A DNA stretch of 64,000 nucleotides from Thecaphora thlaspeos (lineage: Eukaryota; Basidiomycota; Ustilaginomycetes; Urocystidales; Glomosporiaceae): positions 558,001 to 622,000 of the forward strand of contig UWYS01000012.1 in the NCBI GenBank assembly GCA_900291925.1, read 5' to 3'. Positions 1 to 11,142 of this stretch are shown here, in pieces (position 1 is the stretch's first letter; every line of letters starts with the position of its first letter). Below the pieces are notes generated by a model. That model did no database searches. It was given only the letters and a program-made list of their open reading frames with translations, and had not been told where the DNA came from. The position numbers were made by a program, and so were the translations under genes.

Positions 1-834
1 GCGGAAGCCGCCAATCCGCAATGACCGCTCATCTTCGGCCCTCAGGGCGTCCAGGATCCGTTTGGCCGTCGCCGAGTCGACTCGTTGCGCTGCCCCCGCT
101 GTGAAGCTGCCAGACGCCGGTGCGTAGCGCGTGACCGGCTGCGCGTAGTGAACTTGCTCGGCGATGCACCGGACGTCATCGTAGCTGACCCTCAGTGAGG
201 CCGCGGTCCGCCTTGGCACCGCCTCGCGGTCTTCTGATGAGGCTGCAGCAACCTCGTAATTGGGCGTCGAGGCCGACGACGAAATGCTCAGGCTTGGCGT
301 ATCCCGCGGATAGCGATCCGCCTCCAGCGGTGGCGGCAAGTTGCCATCGTCGTGGAGCCGCGGCGAAGCCGTCAAGCTGGGCAGACCAAAGTAGGAGCCG
401 CCGCCGATGGCATCGCTGCCGATCGGGACGCTGGACATGCTGCGGTGATCCCGGTCGCCAGCGTGGGCTGGATCGTCGTCGAGTTCCATGCTGCTGCCGC
501 CGGCGTGTTCGTCGTAGGGCGGGCCTCGTCGAGGGGCGCCATGGACGTGGCCTGGGTATGAGTCGGCGCGGAAGTCTCGAGACGTTTGATCAAAAGGGCG
601 AGAGGCGTGTCCGACCATGTCGAGCTGTGCATGGGCCCCGACGAGCGCCGGCTGCGAGAAGCGAGGGTATGTGGGGACATGGCTAGCGATGGACGGTTCG
701 GACAGCGCTACAGGTCCCGCCAGCGAGCGGAGGGCAGCGCGAGCCACCTCTTCCTTTTGCGAGCTGGCCTGGCCCGGTCGGAACTGACCATTGCTCGTTG
801 ACGTAGGAAGGTGGCCGGGGGCGCCAGGCAACAT
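1..834 (-). CDS. Unidentified protein, 5' part only, runs off left edge
   Basis: The minus frame is open from an in-frame stop near 1087 to base 1, and the only ATG in it is at 832-834. It gives at least 278 residues without a stop. The first two thirds are low-complexity (Pro, Ser, Gly, His, Asp), as in a disordered regulatory region. The last 60 residues before the edge look more folded, with a predicted amphipathic helix around the residues KRILDALRAEDERSL. I recognise no domain. A TATA-like stretch lies at 1087-1095, about 250 bases upstream of the ATG. Since no stop is reached, the gene continues to the left. An upstream first exon cannot be excluded. Confidence 0.6.
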   Translation of the reverse strand, partial: MLPGAPGHLPTSTSNGQFRPGQASSQKEEVARAALRSLAGPVALSEPSIASHVPTYPRFSQPALVGAHAQLDMVGHASRPFDQTSRDFRADSYPGHVHGAPRRGPPYDEHAGGSSMELDDDPAHAGDRDHRSMSSVPIGSDAIGGGSYFGLPSLTASPRLHDDGNLPPPLEADRYPRDTPSLSISSSASTPNYEVAAASSEDREAVPRRTAASLRVSYDDVRCIAEQVHYAQPVTRYAPASGSFTAGAAQRVDSATAKRILDALRAEDERSLRIGGFR

Positions 835-2957
835 GGTGGTGGTGGTGATATTGAAACCTGCTGCGCTCAGAAGGAGAGGGGGGCAACTGTAGCAGAGGCT
901 TGAAGAGTCGCGAGCTGTAGAGAGAAAAGGCTGGACCCGGAGCCGGCAAGAATCATCCGAAGCACGGGCGGTCGATGTTGCGGAAGGACGTGGCGTGCAA
1001 GGGCAGAGCAGGCTTGTCTGCTGGCTACTGGTGGTCCTTTGGCGCAGATCAGCTAGTCCGAGATGATCGAGCGGTGGTTGTGGGCGTTATAAAAGATAGG
1101 CGGTTTCAGCGGTACGTTAATCGCTGTTAATGGTGACGGCGAAAGCGGAGGCGACCTGTGGTGTGTCGAGAAGAGGACGGGTCGGCAAGCGGACAAGGTA
1201 GGAGGCTAAGGACGCAGTACCGGGAACGGGGAACAAGGCGACGATGCGAGCTGGACGAGTTGCGATGTTGCTGGAGAGGGAAGAAGGACGAGCTGCGAGA
1301 GATGACCACAGCACAGAGGCAAAGGGCCGGTGGTTGGGCAAAGACAGGTTGGTCGGTCCGTGGGGTTGCTACGGGGCTAAGGTCGACGCCCGAGGTGAGT
1401 GGGATGGGAGGAGGAGGCGTGCCAAGAAGAAACCCACTCAAAGTGTCCTCGGTACGGTACTGTAGCAGGAAGACGAGAGGAGAGAGGGTTGAGGCGGGCA
1501 GTTGTCGAGGACAGCCGGCGTAGTCGTACCGTGGTCGTCGTCGGTGGCGGGGCGATGTGGAGCGCGACAGGGCGTCGGATGGGAGAGAGAGGAGGTCAGG
1601 CCGAAGGAGGCGGTGGAGCTGAGGCAAGAGGGAAAAAAGGTGAGAGGGAGGTGGGGGAAGCTGTGATGCTCTCGGAATCCCGTCGTTCCTGGGGAGTCAG
1701 CGAGCGGCGGGTGCCGGTTGCGGTGGAAGGAGGTGAGGTGAGGTGAGGAGGTGGAGAGGGGCGGCAGGGCCAAGAGATGTAGGAGCTGGGCCAGCGATGA
1801 ACGCCACGACGCCGACGAGGTCCCCAGCTGCCCCGGCTGCTTGAGGCAAGCGAAAAGAAAGGGCCATCAATCGTCGTCGTCGTCGACCTTTTGCTGCTCG
1901 TTGTTGCTGGCCCAGCTTTTCGGTCGGCCAAGAGATCCGTGACGGGCGCGTTGCCATGACAGGCAGGAGCCTGCGCGGTTCCGAAGCAACAGCCGCTTCC
2001 CTCATCGCGCCATGGAAGCCACGAAGAGTCATAAGAGGTCAAGGCAGGCAGCGGACAGGCAGCGGTTCTAAAATCCGACGTCCGACAGAACGCCAAGAAA
2101 GGCCTCCTTTGCAAGGTAATTAGTGTAGAAGATAGATGCCAAGGATGATGGATTCCAGCTCGACGATGGTGCCCAGGAGCCTCTATTTGTACATTAGACG
2201 GTCCTCAGCAATCCCACAAGCATGTCTTGGGTCTCTGAGATGCTCTTGGGACGCCGTCGGCGTCCCGCAAGGCTTCTACTCGGAAGGCTTCTACCCGTAA
2301 GGCCTAGGCCTAGGTGGTCTAGGCCTGGTGGTAGTAGCTCCCACGGCGAGTCGGCGACTCACCGCAGCCCGATCCGTCCGATTACATCGGGCTCAGATCC
2401 GATGCGGCCGATCGCCAACAATTAGAACAAATTCAAGATTAGCCAGTGTCTATCTGTGTTGTTCGGATGCCGCGCCGCCCTCTTCGGCACGCAGACCGGC
2501 GCGGCGCAGGAAGCAGGCAACTCATCCATCTCGGGAGCTGGATGGAAAGCCAGGGTCGTGCCGCGGGAACGGGCTGACCAGGAGAGTCGGACGAGCAGGA
2601 GCTCAAACAGCAGCAGCTACAGATACGCTCTCTAAGCGACCCACAACCTGCTGCCCTGCTGCTCCGTCAAAAAAGGGGTCGCGTCTCAAAGGAAACGGAA
2701 AAACATGCCCCAGACACAGCCACTTGGCGTCCTGCAAGAGTTGGTTGCACGAAGTGTTTAGTTTGAATGTAGTACGGGTGCAGAGTAGTACGGGTGCAGA
2801 GTGGTACAGTACCACGGAGTAGTACAGCTTAGTGTAGAGCGTATGGCGGTGGATCAAGGACGAGCCACACCAATCAGCGAAAGGAGGAGAGATGAGAACA
2901 AGAGGCAGGAACGACGAAAATGGAGATGAAAGTTCGGCAATACAGTAGTACGTGAGT

Positions 2958-3320
2958 GTACACTGTCAGCAACGCTCGATGATGGCGGCGCTGAAGCTAC
3001 ATCACGATTCATGCCTGTAGCCGAGCTTCATGCGCATACAAGATGACGACAAACTTCAAGCATGATCATTATTTGCCGCCGTACTTGGCAACACCGCCGC
3101 CGTGGATGCCTAGACCGCCGCCGGCGCAGCTGCCTGGCGGTCAGTATGGCCTGTAAGACTGGGAAACACGCCCACACACGCAGTACAGGTAGCTCGCACC
3201 AGAAAATGATGATCATGCTTGAAGTTTGTCGTCATCTTGTATGCGCATGAAGCTCGGCTACAGGCATGAATCGTGATGTAGCTTCAGCGCCGCCATCATC
3301 GAGCGTTGCTGACAGTGTAC
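2958..3320. repeat. Perfect 112-bp inverted repeat with 139-bp spacer
   Basis: Bases 2958-3069 are the exact reverse complement of 3209-3320, checked base by base. The spacer at 3070-3208 is GC-rich with CCGCCG repeats. A transcript through it could fold into a 112-bp hairpin. Neither arm encodes a recognisable protein. There are no obvious target-site duplications or transposase. It could be a MITE-like insertion, an sRNA-producing hairpin, a recent inverted duplication or an assembly error. Confidence 0.9.
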
Positions 3321-4979
3321 AGTACTGTAAAGCGCCAAGCCCTGGGCTTCGGCACGATGCTGCTATCTTTAGGCCGATAGTAGTACATGGGGGCCGGGAG
3401 GCTCCTCGTCACCGGCGAGTAAGGCTACGTAGCACGGTAGTCACAGGCAGAGATCTCCAGCGGTACCTTCGTGCCGTGGCGTCGTCTTTCTTCGGAACGA
3501 CGAGCCGACGAGCGTCTTGGCCCCCGGTGCCGCCGGTTTGGACCGTGTCCGCGGAGACCACCAAGAGAGACCCTTGGAAGGAGGAGGGTACTATAATATT
3601 TGAATCAAAGGCGCAGCTACGGTACTTGTAAACAGGGGACAATGGAGGAAACCCATCGCTGGCAGCAGCCGCGGCGAAGGCTTCGATGGATAAGTTATCG
3701 AGTGCTTTGGTCTCATTTAGGTCTGCGGAGACTCTGTCGGCCCCATCTAGACGCTTTACGTCATCGTAGGCTCAAAAGCTCCCGTTCTCCCACCTTGCTT
3801 GGTCGCTCGAATCATCTAGCCGGCCTTCATCAAAATAAGTCCGGCGGTCGGGGCCAGGTGTTGAAATCCTGCTACGCAAAAGTGACCCGGATCGACAGTC
3901 GGTAGCTAGGTTTGATATTCACAACACCAGGCACGCTTAGAGGCCGAGGAACGGACCGGAACGGGACGAAACGGAACATAGACTTGAGAAGTGAGTTATT
4001 TTGCGATCTTTGTGACGCTGTGCTGTTACGGACTCGCAAGCTGGGACTGTATCGCACAGCAAGTGTCGGTGCGAGCCCGGAAAAGGACGATCCTCGTCCT
4101 CCGTAGGAGCTGCAGAATGGGGGGAAGGTCGCCGCGAATTGCCGGTCCCGGCGCCGACTTCCAAAGACGAAATCGAACGGTAGGCAGGGTTCCGGGGCGG
4201 CTTCCATGCCGGTGATTCGCCGAGGAGGAACGCAGTACAGTCAAACACTTGTACACTACAGGTACATTCTGCAGTACGATGCCTCGAGCTCGGAGCGAGA
4301 TTGCAACCCCGCTACGGAGGTTTCAGCGCTGCTGCACTCTCTCGCTGTACCTAGTTACATAGACTTCACCTCCTCCTGCCCGTCCTCCGATACAGCATCT
4401 CCTGTATACCACCGTCCTGAACAGAGCTGAGGACTTGTAACTTGCTCCGCAAACAAGTGTCCAAGCTGCCTGCTTGTCTGAAGGAGAGAAAATATGTATA
4501 AATCGTTTGCCACTGCCGCCAAATTATGTACGTATGTATGTACAGTAGGACAACGATGCCGGCCGTCGATCGGGAAGCGACGTGCGTGCAGCGGCCGTTT
4601 CATCTTCGGCGCCTCGGTCCTTTGCCCGGCGACATTTTGGTGAAGTGGTGCCGGCGGGGTTTATCCGTGACCGAGCCGAGAACGACGCGTCATGCGTGGG
4701 TAAATACGACGATCAAAGGCGCGGCGGCGTGTTTACTCGGGCGAGACGCGTCGGGGCCAGGGGTGTGCATGTGGAGGTCTTCAATTGCAAGTTACTCGGG
4801 TGTCCTGCCTGGCCGCCGTGTCTCGATGGGGGGGCGCAACGCGTGCTTACTCGCGCGAGACGCGTCCGGAAGAAGCGACTACATATGGAGGTGTTCACTC
4901 GCGCGACGCGACTAAATGTGGAGGTATGTCTTGTGTTTACTCGCGCGAGATACATTTTATGGATCGACGTGTCTGTGGA

Positions 4980-4997
4980 GGGGGGGGGGGGGGGGGG
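4980..4997 (+). repeat. 18-base G homopolymer
   Basis: An uninterrupted G run sits between two CTCGCGCGAG units. Its length is likely to vary and may be misassembled. Confidence 0.9.
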
Positions 4998-5084
4998 CCG
5001 CTAATTATCTCGCGCGAGACGCGCCTGTTTGGCCGAAGCTTCTTGATGTGGAGGTATTCGTCCACGACCAGGGGCGAATCGGGC

Positions 5085-5310
5085 TTATGACTGCATTACC
5101 CGATTGTGTAAGAGTTGCAGCTCCCCCCAAAAAAAAGTAGCTGCGGCTCCGTAAAAAAAGTAGTCGAAGCTCCCGATTTGTTCTCGTTTTCAATTTGCGG
5201 CTCCCGATTTAATAGCAACGGCTCCGGAAAAAGATAAAAATTGCGGCACCCGATTGAATTGAAGGCGCAGTCCCTTAAGTTGCGGCTTCCAAGAATCCCG
5301 ATTGAATGAT
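5085..5310 (-). repeat. Small degenerate array of the AATCGGGAGCCGCAACTA motif (array A)
   Basis: The motif is read on the minus strand, so the plus strand shows repeated GCGGCTCCCGATT-like words (around 5138, 5170, 5200, 5218, 5240 and 5280), spaced 20-40 bases apart by A/T-rich filler. It is the same motif as the large array at 13,990-15,250 in the opposite orientation, and as the array near 59.3-59.7 kb. Confidence 0.75.
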
Positions 5311-6264
5311 ATCCGCACCAACGTGTCTCGCGCGAGTCAACACGCGACCAGGAAGTCGGCGAGTGAGAAGCGGTTTTCATCGGGGACAGAGCTACGGCTC
5401 TTACCATCGGGGGAAAACCGGTCGCCAGCCGCGAGAATCGTCGCATGCTGCCGCCCGTTTAAGAGTGTACTAGCTCGGTCAGAGTTGCCACAAGAGGCTG
5501 ATGAGACGAATTCGAGTCGAGACGAAGTGTCCGAAGATCGCTGCGATGATGGCCAGCTGGCGGTCCCCGTGTATCGGGTTCCGAGCACTAAAGGCGGCCT
5601 GCAGATGACACAATCGGGCGCCTGTTTGTGGAATCGGGCTCGGGCGACCCTAATTTGTCGCTGGTGCTAAGACGCGCGTCGAGGCCCGATGCGGCTGGCT
5701 GCTGGCTGCTGGCTGCTGACACGAGCCGCACTTTGGGTCTCGTGTGGAGGGAGCGTCGAGGCAGGGCGCGCTTCCTTCGAACGTCGGCAGCTTCTTTCCC
5801 ATCTTCTTCCTCCTCTCTCCGTTCCATCCCCGCTCACTCCTACCTCGTCATCTGTCCCTCGCTCTGTATACCTAACTCCTTCTTTTCTTCCTCCTCGACT
5901 CACCCCTCGTGCGGCCCTCCAGCCGGTGGACTCGGCATCCGCCAATTTCCACACCTTACACCACGAGCATATAACTCGCAAGCGCAGCCCTTTTCTCAAA
6001 CGAGAGGGCAGGCGACACCACCTCCTCGCGCACCCTCCATCACTGCTGCCTACAACCTCCACGCACTCCAGCGCAACAGGCATCGTCTTTAGCATTCCTT
6101 AAAGATATTCATCGCAACACGGACGATCACGTATTGATAGCGCCAGGCTTCTCTCTCCCCGCCGCCCTCGGCTCTGTGCTCTTTCCACGCCAAAGCGCAG
6201 CAGCAGCTCGGCGCTCAGGGTCGCTCCGCTCGCCAGTTCAAACCTCGCCTACATCACTGTTACG

Positions 6265-9200
6265 ATGAACACGCCGCTCCAGAGCGAAGGCGCTACGCAG
6301 CAGCCGCCAAAGTTGCACGAGGTCGCCGACAAGACCCCATCGCTCCTCCAGCAGCTTCTCGACGCCCGGACCGTCTCGCTGCGCTATTCGGTAGCGAGCG
6401 CATCTTCATACTCCGGCATCTATCATCCAAACAACATCCTCTACAACCGCCCCCATGACATGTCTTCTCGCTGGTCCGGATCGTCGCAGCTCGGGCCGGC
6501 AGGCGCCGCAGGAGCAGCAGCGGCAGCGACAGCGGCTGCTACCCAAGCCATACTTAGCGGCGGGCCGTCACACGGGCCCGGCTCCGGTCCAAGCCCCGCT
6601 CCCAGCTCCTCATCCCCTGCTTCCGCAGGGACGGGGCGATCCTCTGCCCCAAACTCATCGCCACGGCGGCCGGCCACCGGCCCCGCCTCTGGTGTCCAGC
6701 CCATCATCGCCAGCCCGTCTACCGCGAGCTCTTCTAAGCAGTACATCATCCTCCGCCTCGATAAGCCATGCGTGGTGCGGTCGATCACCTTTGGCAAGTA
6801 CCACAAGCCGCATCCATGCAACTTGCGCGATTTCAAAATCTACGGGTCGCTCAGCCTCGAAAGCCTGCTGCCATCTCCCGGCGGGGCCAATGGCGGCAGC
6901 GCTGTGCCCGCAGCGAAAAGGCTCATACGTGGTGGCCTTCGCAACGACGCGGTGGCCGAGAAGTTTGAGCTCCGCTGGCTCGAGGACGTCAGCGCCGGTT
7001 CTGGCTCGGGAGGTGGTGGAAGCTTCGTCCCGAACCTGGCGCCGGGCGATGGCGAGCTCGACCGGCGCGGCGTGTCGCATGCGCTGGCCTCCAGCGGCAA
7101 CGTGATCCCTTTTGCGCTGCAGTACATCAAGATCGTCCCGCTGGCGGCGCATACGCCCAACTACAACTTCTCCGTCTGGCACGTCGCCCTCGCCGGCATC
7201 AGCGACTACGCCTTGGTGTCGAGGGTGCAGACAGAGTACAGAGAGGTGAGTTTGTGAGATCGGATCGAACGATCGATGCTTCGCCCCATCGCAGGCCATG
7301 TATGCTGATCCGCCACAACATCATCGGTCTCACTTCCACTCCCTCCTTGATCCCCATCTGCCGTGTCTCCTCTTGCTCCATACTACTGCTGCAGTACCGA
7401 GAATCTTCTACAATCCGGCTAATGCTGAAGCACCTGCGGGAGCAAGGTCATCACACCGCCTTTGCCGCGCTGCTGCAGTCGTCACGTCTGTCGGGCGCGG
7501 CCGCCGCCGCTTCCGATGTGGCGCTGACCCAACCTTCCAAGCGACCTTTTGAAGACCCCATCCTCACCACACTGTTCGATGCTCTGGTGCGGCACGGCAA
7601 CTGGGACGAGGTCGAGGCCTGCCTGGACAAGGCCGCAAACGGGGACGCTCTGGCCTCGGTCGCCCAGCTCGGATCGACCTCGGCGGCGCAGAGCCTGGCC
7701 GGTAGCGCGAGCTGGGATTCGACATGCAGGCAATCGATGTTCTCGACGTACATCCACAAGCAGATGCTGCGGGCCGACTGGCTCCAGATCCTCCCGGCCG
7801 GTGTTGGCGCCGAAGCCAGCCAGCAGCAGCAGAGGCCCCATCCCAGCGCGCCTTCGGGCCGGGGCGGCCACTCGATGGTGCTGGACTCGGAAATAGGGAT
7901 CGCCTACCTCTTCGGCGGCTGGGACGGCTTCCAGGACCTTTGCGATCTCTGGGCCTTCCACGTGAACGAGAACCGATGGAGGCTGATCTCGCCCGATGCC
8001 AGGCTGCAGGGCGGGCCGGGTCCGCGCAGCTGCCACAAGATGTGCCTGGACGAAAAGAGCGGCAGCATCTACCTGCTCGGCCGCTACATCGACTACGAGA
8101 GCAATGCGCCGAGGCAGCGCGAGGGCGGGCCTTACTCCAGCTCGCCATCCGCCGCAGCTACCGCACGCTCTACGCGCGCCTCGTTCCTGGCCCCCATGCC
8201 GACGTCGGCCGCTTCGACCCGCGATGTCCCGATGGGCCATGCGGATACCCAGGCGGCCGAGAGCGCCGCCGCACTGAGATCGAACAGCGGCAGCCGGCAT
8301 CGACGCATCGACGAGCTCGGCGCCGATCCGAGCAACGACTCACGCAGCAGCACGCCCGCCTCCAGCGCGGGCCCGCACTCGCCCGGACGTCCTCCCCGCC
8401 CGACCTCTGCCGCCGCCAGTCGGACGCCCTCTTCGCGCAATGTCGGCCACGCAACGTCGTCGCCGCAGGGCCGCGAGCCCGACTTTTACCGCTTCTCGAC
8501 CAAATGGGAGCGCTGGGAGAAGCTGAGCGGCGACACGTACGCCGACGGCGGGCCGAAGCTGATCTACGACCACGGCTTGGTTGTCGACTCACAGAGCCAG
8601 ATCCTGTACGTCTTCGGTGGCCGCATCGCCGATCCCGACCCCAACAAGTTCGAATTCAGCGGCATGTGGCGGTACGACATCATCCAGCGGACGTGGACCT
8701 TCCTGTTCGACGACTCGACCCAGTCCGGCGGGAAGATTGTCAGCCGCTCGGGCCACAGCATGCTGCTCGATCCGGGCCGACCGGGCTCGTCGGTCATGTA
8801 TGCGTCGCAGATCCGTCAGATCTGGATCCTCGGCGGACACCGCGGCGCGTCGGCCACCAACCTGGCCGACATGTGGACGTACAACATTGCCACTGGCGCT
8901 GTCCGCGAGATCAGCAGCAACACGGGCCAGAACGGGCCCGAATCCGGCTTCACCCAGCGAGCCACGATCGACGCGGCGGCGCGCGAGATCAGCCTCTTCG
9001 TCGGCCTGATTGGCGGCCGCAGCGACAAGCGCAAGACGAGCGCATTCTGGATCTACAGCATCCCGTGGGGCACCTGGAAGCAGGTCTACAGGTACGACGG
9101 CGGAGGCGGCGGCGTTGACGCTGCCAGGACGCTCGACGGCCGCGTGGGTGCGGCTTTCCGCGAGGCCGAGCAGCAGCAATCGACGGCCGACCGCTTCGGC

Positions 9201-10436
9201 GGCGAACAAGCAGGATACCTCGGCTGCGATGGCGATGACCCGCCCGAGTCTGGACCGTTGCAGGCGCTCCCTGTCTACGGCGGCGACGACGACGACGACG
9301 TCGAGGACGACGACATGGCCATCGAGGGTCCTGCCGACAGCTGGATGCCGTACAGCGCCGTAGCCAGCGGGCCGGGCGGATCGCATCTGGTCAACCCCTC
9401 TTCGTCTGGCGGCCAGACGCTCACTTCGTCCCCGTCTGCGCATCGCCATTCGCACCGGGCCGGCTCCGAGGTCGAACCGCGACCGCGCTACGCCGCCCAG
9501 TTGGTCTTTGATGACCGCCGCAAGGTCTACTACCTCCACGGCGGCAACCCCGAGGACGCCGACAACCGACAGCTCCGGCTCGACGACATGTGGCGGCTGT
9601 CGCTGATGCGGCCGACGCCCGGCGAGGTGCTGCGGCGGGCCAAGTTCCGCGTCCGCCAGCAGCGCTTCCTCGAGATGACGCGCGCCATCGCGTCGCAGGG
9701 CGGCGTCGCCAGTGGGGCAAACGGCGACTCGGTATCGCTGGGATTCGAGGCGCTGATCTACCTGCAGACTGAGGTAGGTGCGGTGGTAGACCACTCCAAT
9801 GAGGGTGAGTCGCAACTGTTCCGACGGCTGATGACGCGCCTGCTCAACGCCAAGTCGGCGGCGGCCTCTACACCGATGGCCGAAGCAAATGAATCTCCGG
9901 CGGCGGCGGCGGCGCCTGGCAACAGCGAGCAGGCTTCGGAGGGCGACCCGGTGCTGGCCGGTTTCGCGCGACAGGCAGAGGGCGAGCTGCCGGGAGCGTT
10001 CGCTGGCGAGAGCAGCAGCATGCAGCCCGAGCGCCCGGGCTCGGTCACGGCCAAGCGCGCACGGGACGAGCTCGAAATCGAAGACGACGAGGCGGCGCGC
10101 TCGCCGATTTCGGTCTATGCCAGCAGCGCCGGCGACTGCGACTCGGAGATGCTCTCGATCTCGCAGGTGCTACCCGGCGGCAGCGGCCGCCGTAGCATCA
10201 GAAAGGCTCCGACCGGGGTCGGCGGTGGCGGCGGTAGTGCGGCCGAGGGCACGAACGTAGTTGGCGAGGCCGGATCGGCGGTCTTGGTGCGCGTCAGCGA
10301 GACGGAGGGACGGCCGAGCAGGCTGTATGCGGAGCGCAACGAGCTCTTCCGCAGCCTGCTGGCCTACTTTAATCCGGAGTTGACCGAGCCCGTGGCCGAG
10401 CTAGGCAGCTGCATCAAGGCGGCGCTGGGAGCGTAG
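6265..10436 (+). CDS. MKLN1-like: Muskelin homologue (discoidin-LisH/CTLH-kelch protein)
   Basis: Muskelin is a substrate-receptor subunit of the CTLH/GID ubiquitin ligase in animals. The predicted exons are 6265-7245 and 7395-10436, phase 0, giving 1,340 residues against about 735 in human. The first exon carries the muskelin N-terminal discoidin-like domain, with SYSGIYHPNNILYNRPHDM near residue 50 and SITFGKYHKPHPCNLRDFKI near 175. After the intron comes YRESSTIRLMLKHLREQGH, matching the muskelin LisH/CTLH stretch. Kelch motifs follow from about residue 480 (GRGGHSMVLDSE, YLFGGWDGFQDL, RSCHKMCLDEKSG, DGGPKLIYDHG, SGHSMLLD, TQRATIDAAAREI), with a final one near 1040 (YYLHGGNPEDADNRQLRLDD). 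The conserved C-terminal element FRSLLAYFNPELTEPV ends the protein. Most of the extra length is low-complexity insertion inside and between kelch blades. Family assignment is firm. The exact intron boundary is inferred. Confidence 0.9.
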
Positions 10437-11142
10437 CGAGAGGGTGGAGAGGACGGCGAAGGACGGCGAAGGACGGCCATGTCGGTCCCTGATCACTAAA
10501 TAATGATCACTGTTCAGTCATACCCATGTGAACTCTTCTAGCATCAGGTCTATTGTCATACTGTAGCGTCACGCAATCTATCGTAACTTCTACATCACTC
10601 TAATGTCCACCCGCAACCGATCGACCCCAGTTACCTTTCGCCAAGTGTATCGTGGCGGCGTCCGCCGGTGTCTCGCAAAGCAAAAATTGCGGGGGAAAGA
10701 GTGTTAAAAATCTCGCCAGTTCCTGGCGGTGGACTAGGCTGTAAAAACAAAACTCCCAACGTGGGGCTCAAATCCACGACATCCAGATAAAACGTTCAGC
10801 GAACACTCGCAGAGACCCTATAAATGTTTGACGCTCTACCCAATGAACTAACCGGAATGGTTTAACTAAGAGTTGAATTATTAAAGTTTATATATAAATG
10901 TCAATTGTTTGGGTGGGTACTCGCACTCATTGACACGTTCCGCTTAGCGACTGACGCGACTGCCCGTCAGGGCACGCAGGGACCAAGCAGGGACCAGTTT
11001 CCACCTCAGACCGGACCTCACTCTGCTTCCCGACCACCACCACCGCCACCGCCCTTTCCCCACACCCTCTCGAACGCCTCTCCGTCCCGCTTTCCGCGCA
11101 TACATTTAAGTGTGCGTCCAATCCATTGCCAACCAGCCCGCC
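10437..11142. other. Intergenic region between muskelin and the SAP protein
   Basis: This region holds a tRNA-like sequence on the minus strand (10754-10857) and a C-rich tract just before the SAP-protein start, presumably its promoter and 5' UTR. Nothing else was recognised. Confidence 0.5.
10754..10857 (-). tRNA. tRNA-like sequence, perhaps intron-containing tRNA-Lys(UUU) or a decayed copy
   Basis: On the minus strand the ends form a seven-pair acceptor stem (TTCCGGT with GTTGGGA), four of the pairs being G-U. The D arm GTTC/GAGC is complete and contains an A-box-like TAGTTCATTGG. The T arm GTGGA-TTTGAGC-CCCAC has one stem mismatch and T in place of the usual C in the B box. The anticodon arm is split by about 32 extra bases just 3' of a TTT triplet, the usual tRNA intron position, but the base before that triplet is A where U is expected. 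Downstream come TTTT and TTTTT, suitable pol III terminators. The many wobble pairs and lost consensus bases suggest a decaying copy. Confidence 0.45.

Larger units (their letters stand above)
4732..5345. repeat. Cluster of CTCGCGCGAG palindromic repeat units
   Basis: Units related to TTTACTCGCGCGAGACGCG occur at about 4732-4752, 4846-4867, 4893-4912, 4934-4952 and 5005-5025, with an inverted one at 5323-5345. The core CTCGCGCGAG is its own reverse complement. Several units are followed by a second conserved block, TGTGGAGGT (near 4770, 4885, 4917, 4973 and 5046). Lone relatives occur at 13,859-13,880 and 25,030-25,050, and the latter also has the TGTGGAGGT block. This is therefore a dispersed family, not a local tandem repeat. 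Confidence 0.8.
835..6264. other. Gene-poor region between divergent genes
   Basis: The left-edge gene and muskelin point away from each other across 5.4 kb. Open frames here are short or overlap on both strands without recognisable domains. The region holds a perfect inverted repeat (2958-3320), a cluster of CTCGCGCGAG units (4732-5345), an 18-base G run (4980-4997) and a small array of the CGGCTCCCGATT motif (5085-5310). Bases 5,790-6,260 are pyrimidine-rich and probably form the muskelin promoter and 5' UTR. I see no transposase, reverse transcriptase or RNA gene. Confidence 0.5.

Noticed and set aside
1117..2114. Overlapping minus and plus frames upstream of the left-edge gene
   Set aside because: Frames of similar length occur on both strands with Ser/Arg/Pro-rich low complexity and no motifs. 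Probably promoter or leader DNA.
7482..9815. Long minus-strand frames (272 and 408 codons) across muskelin
   Set aside because: They are antisense shadows with Arg/Ala-rich composition and no domains. The plus frame matches muskelin end to end.
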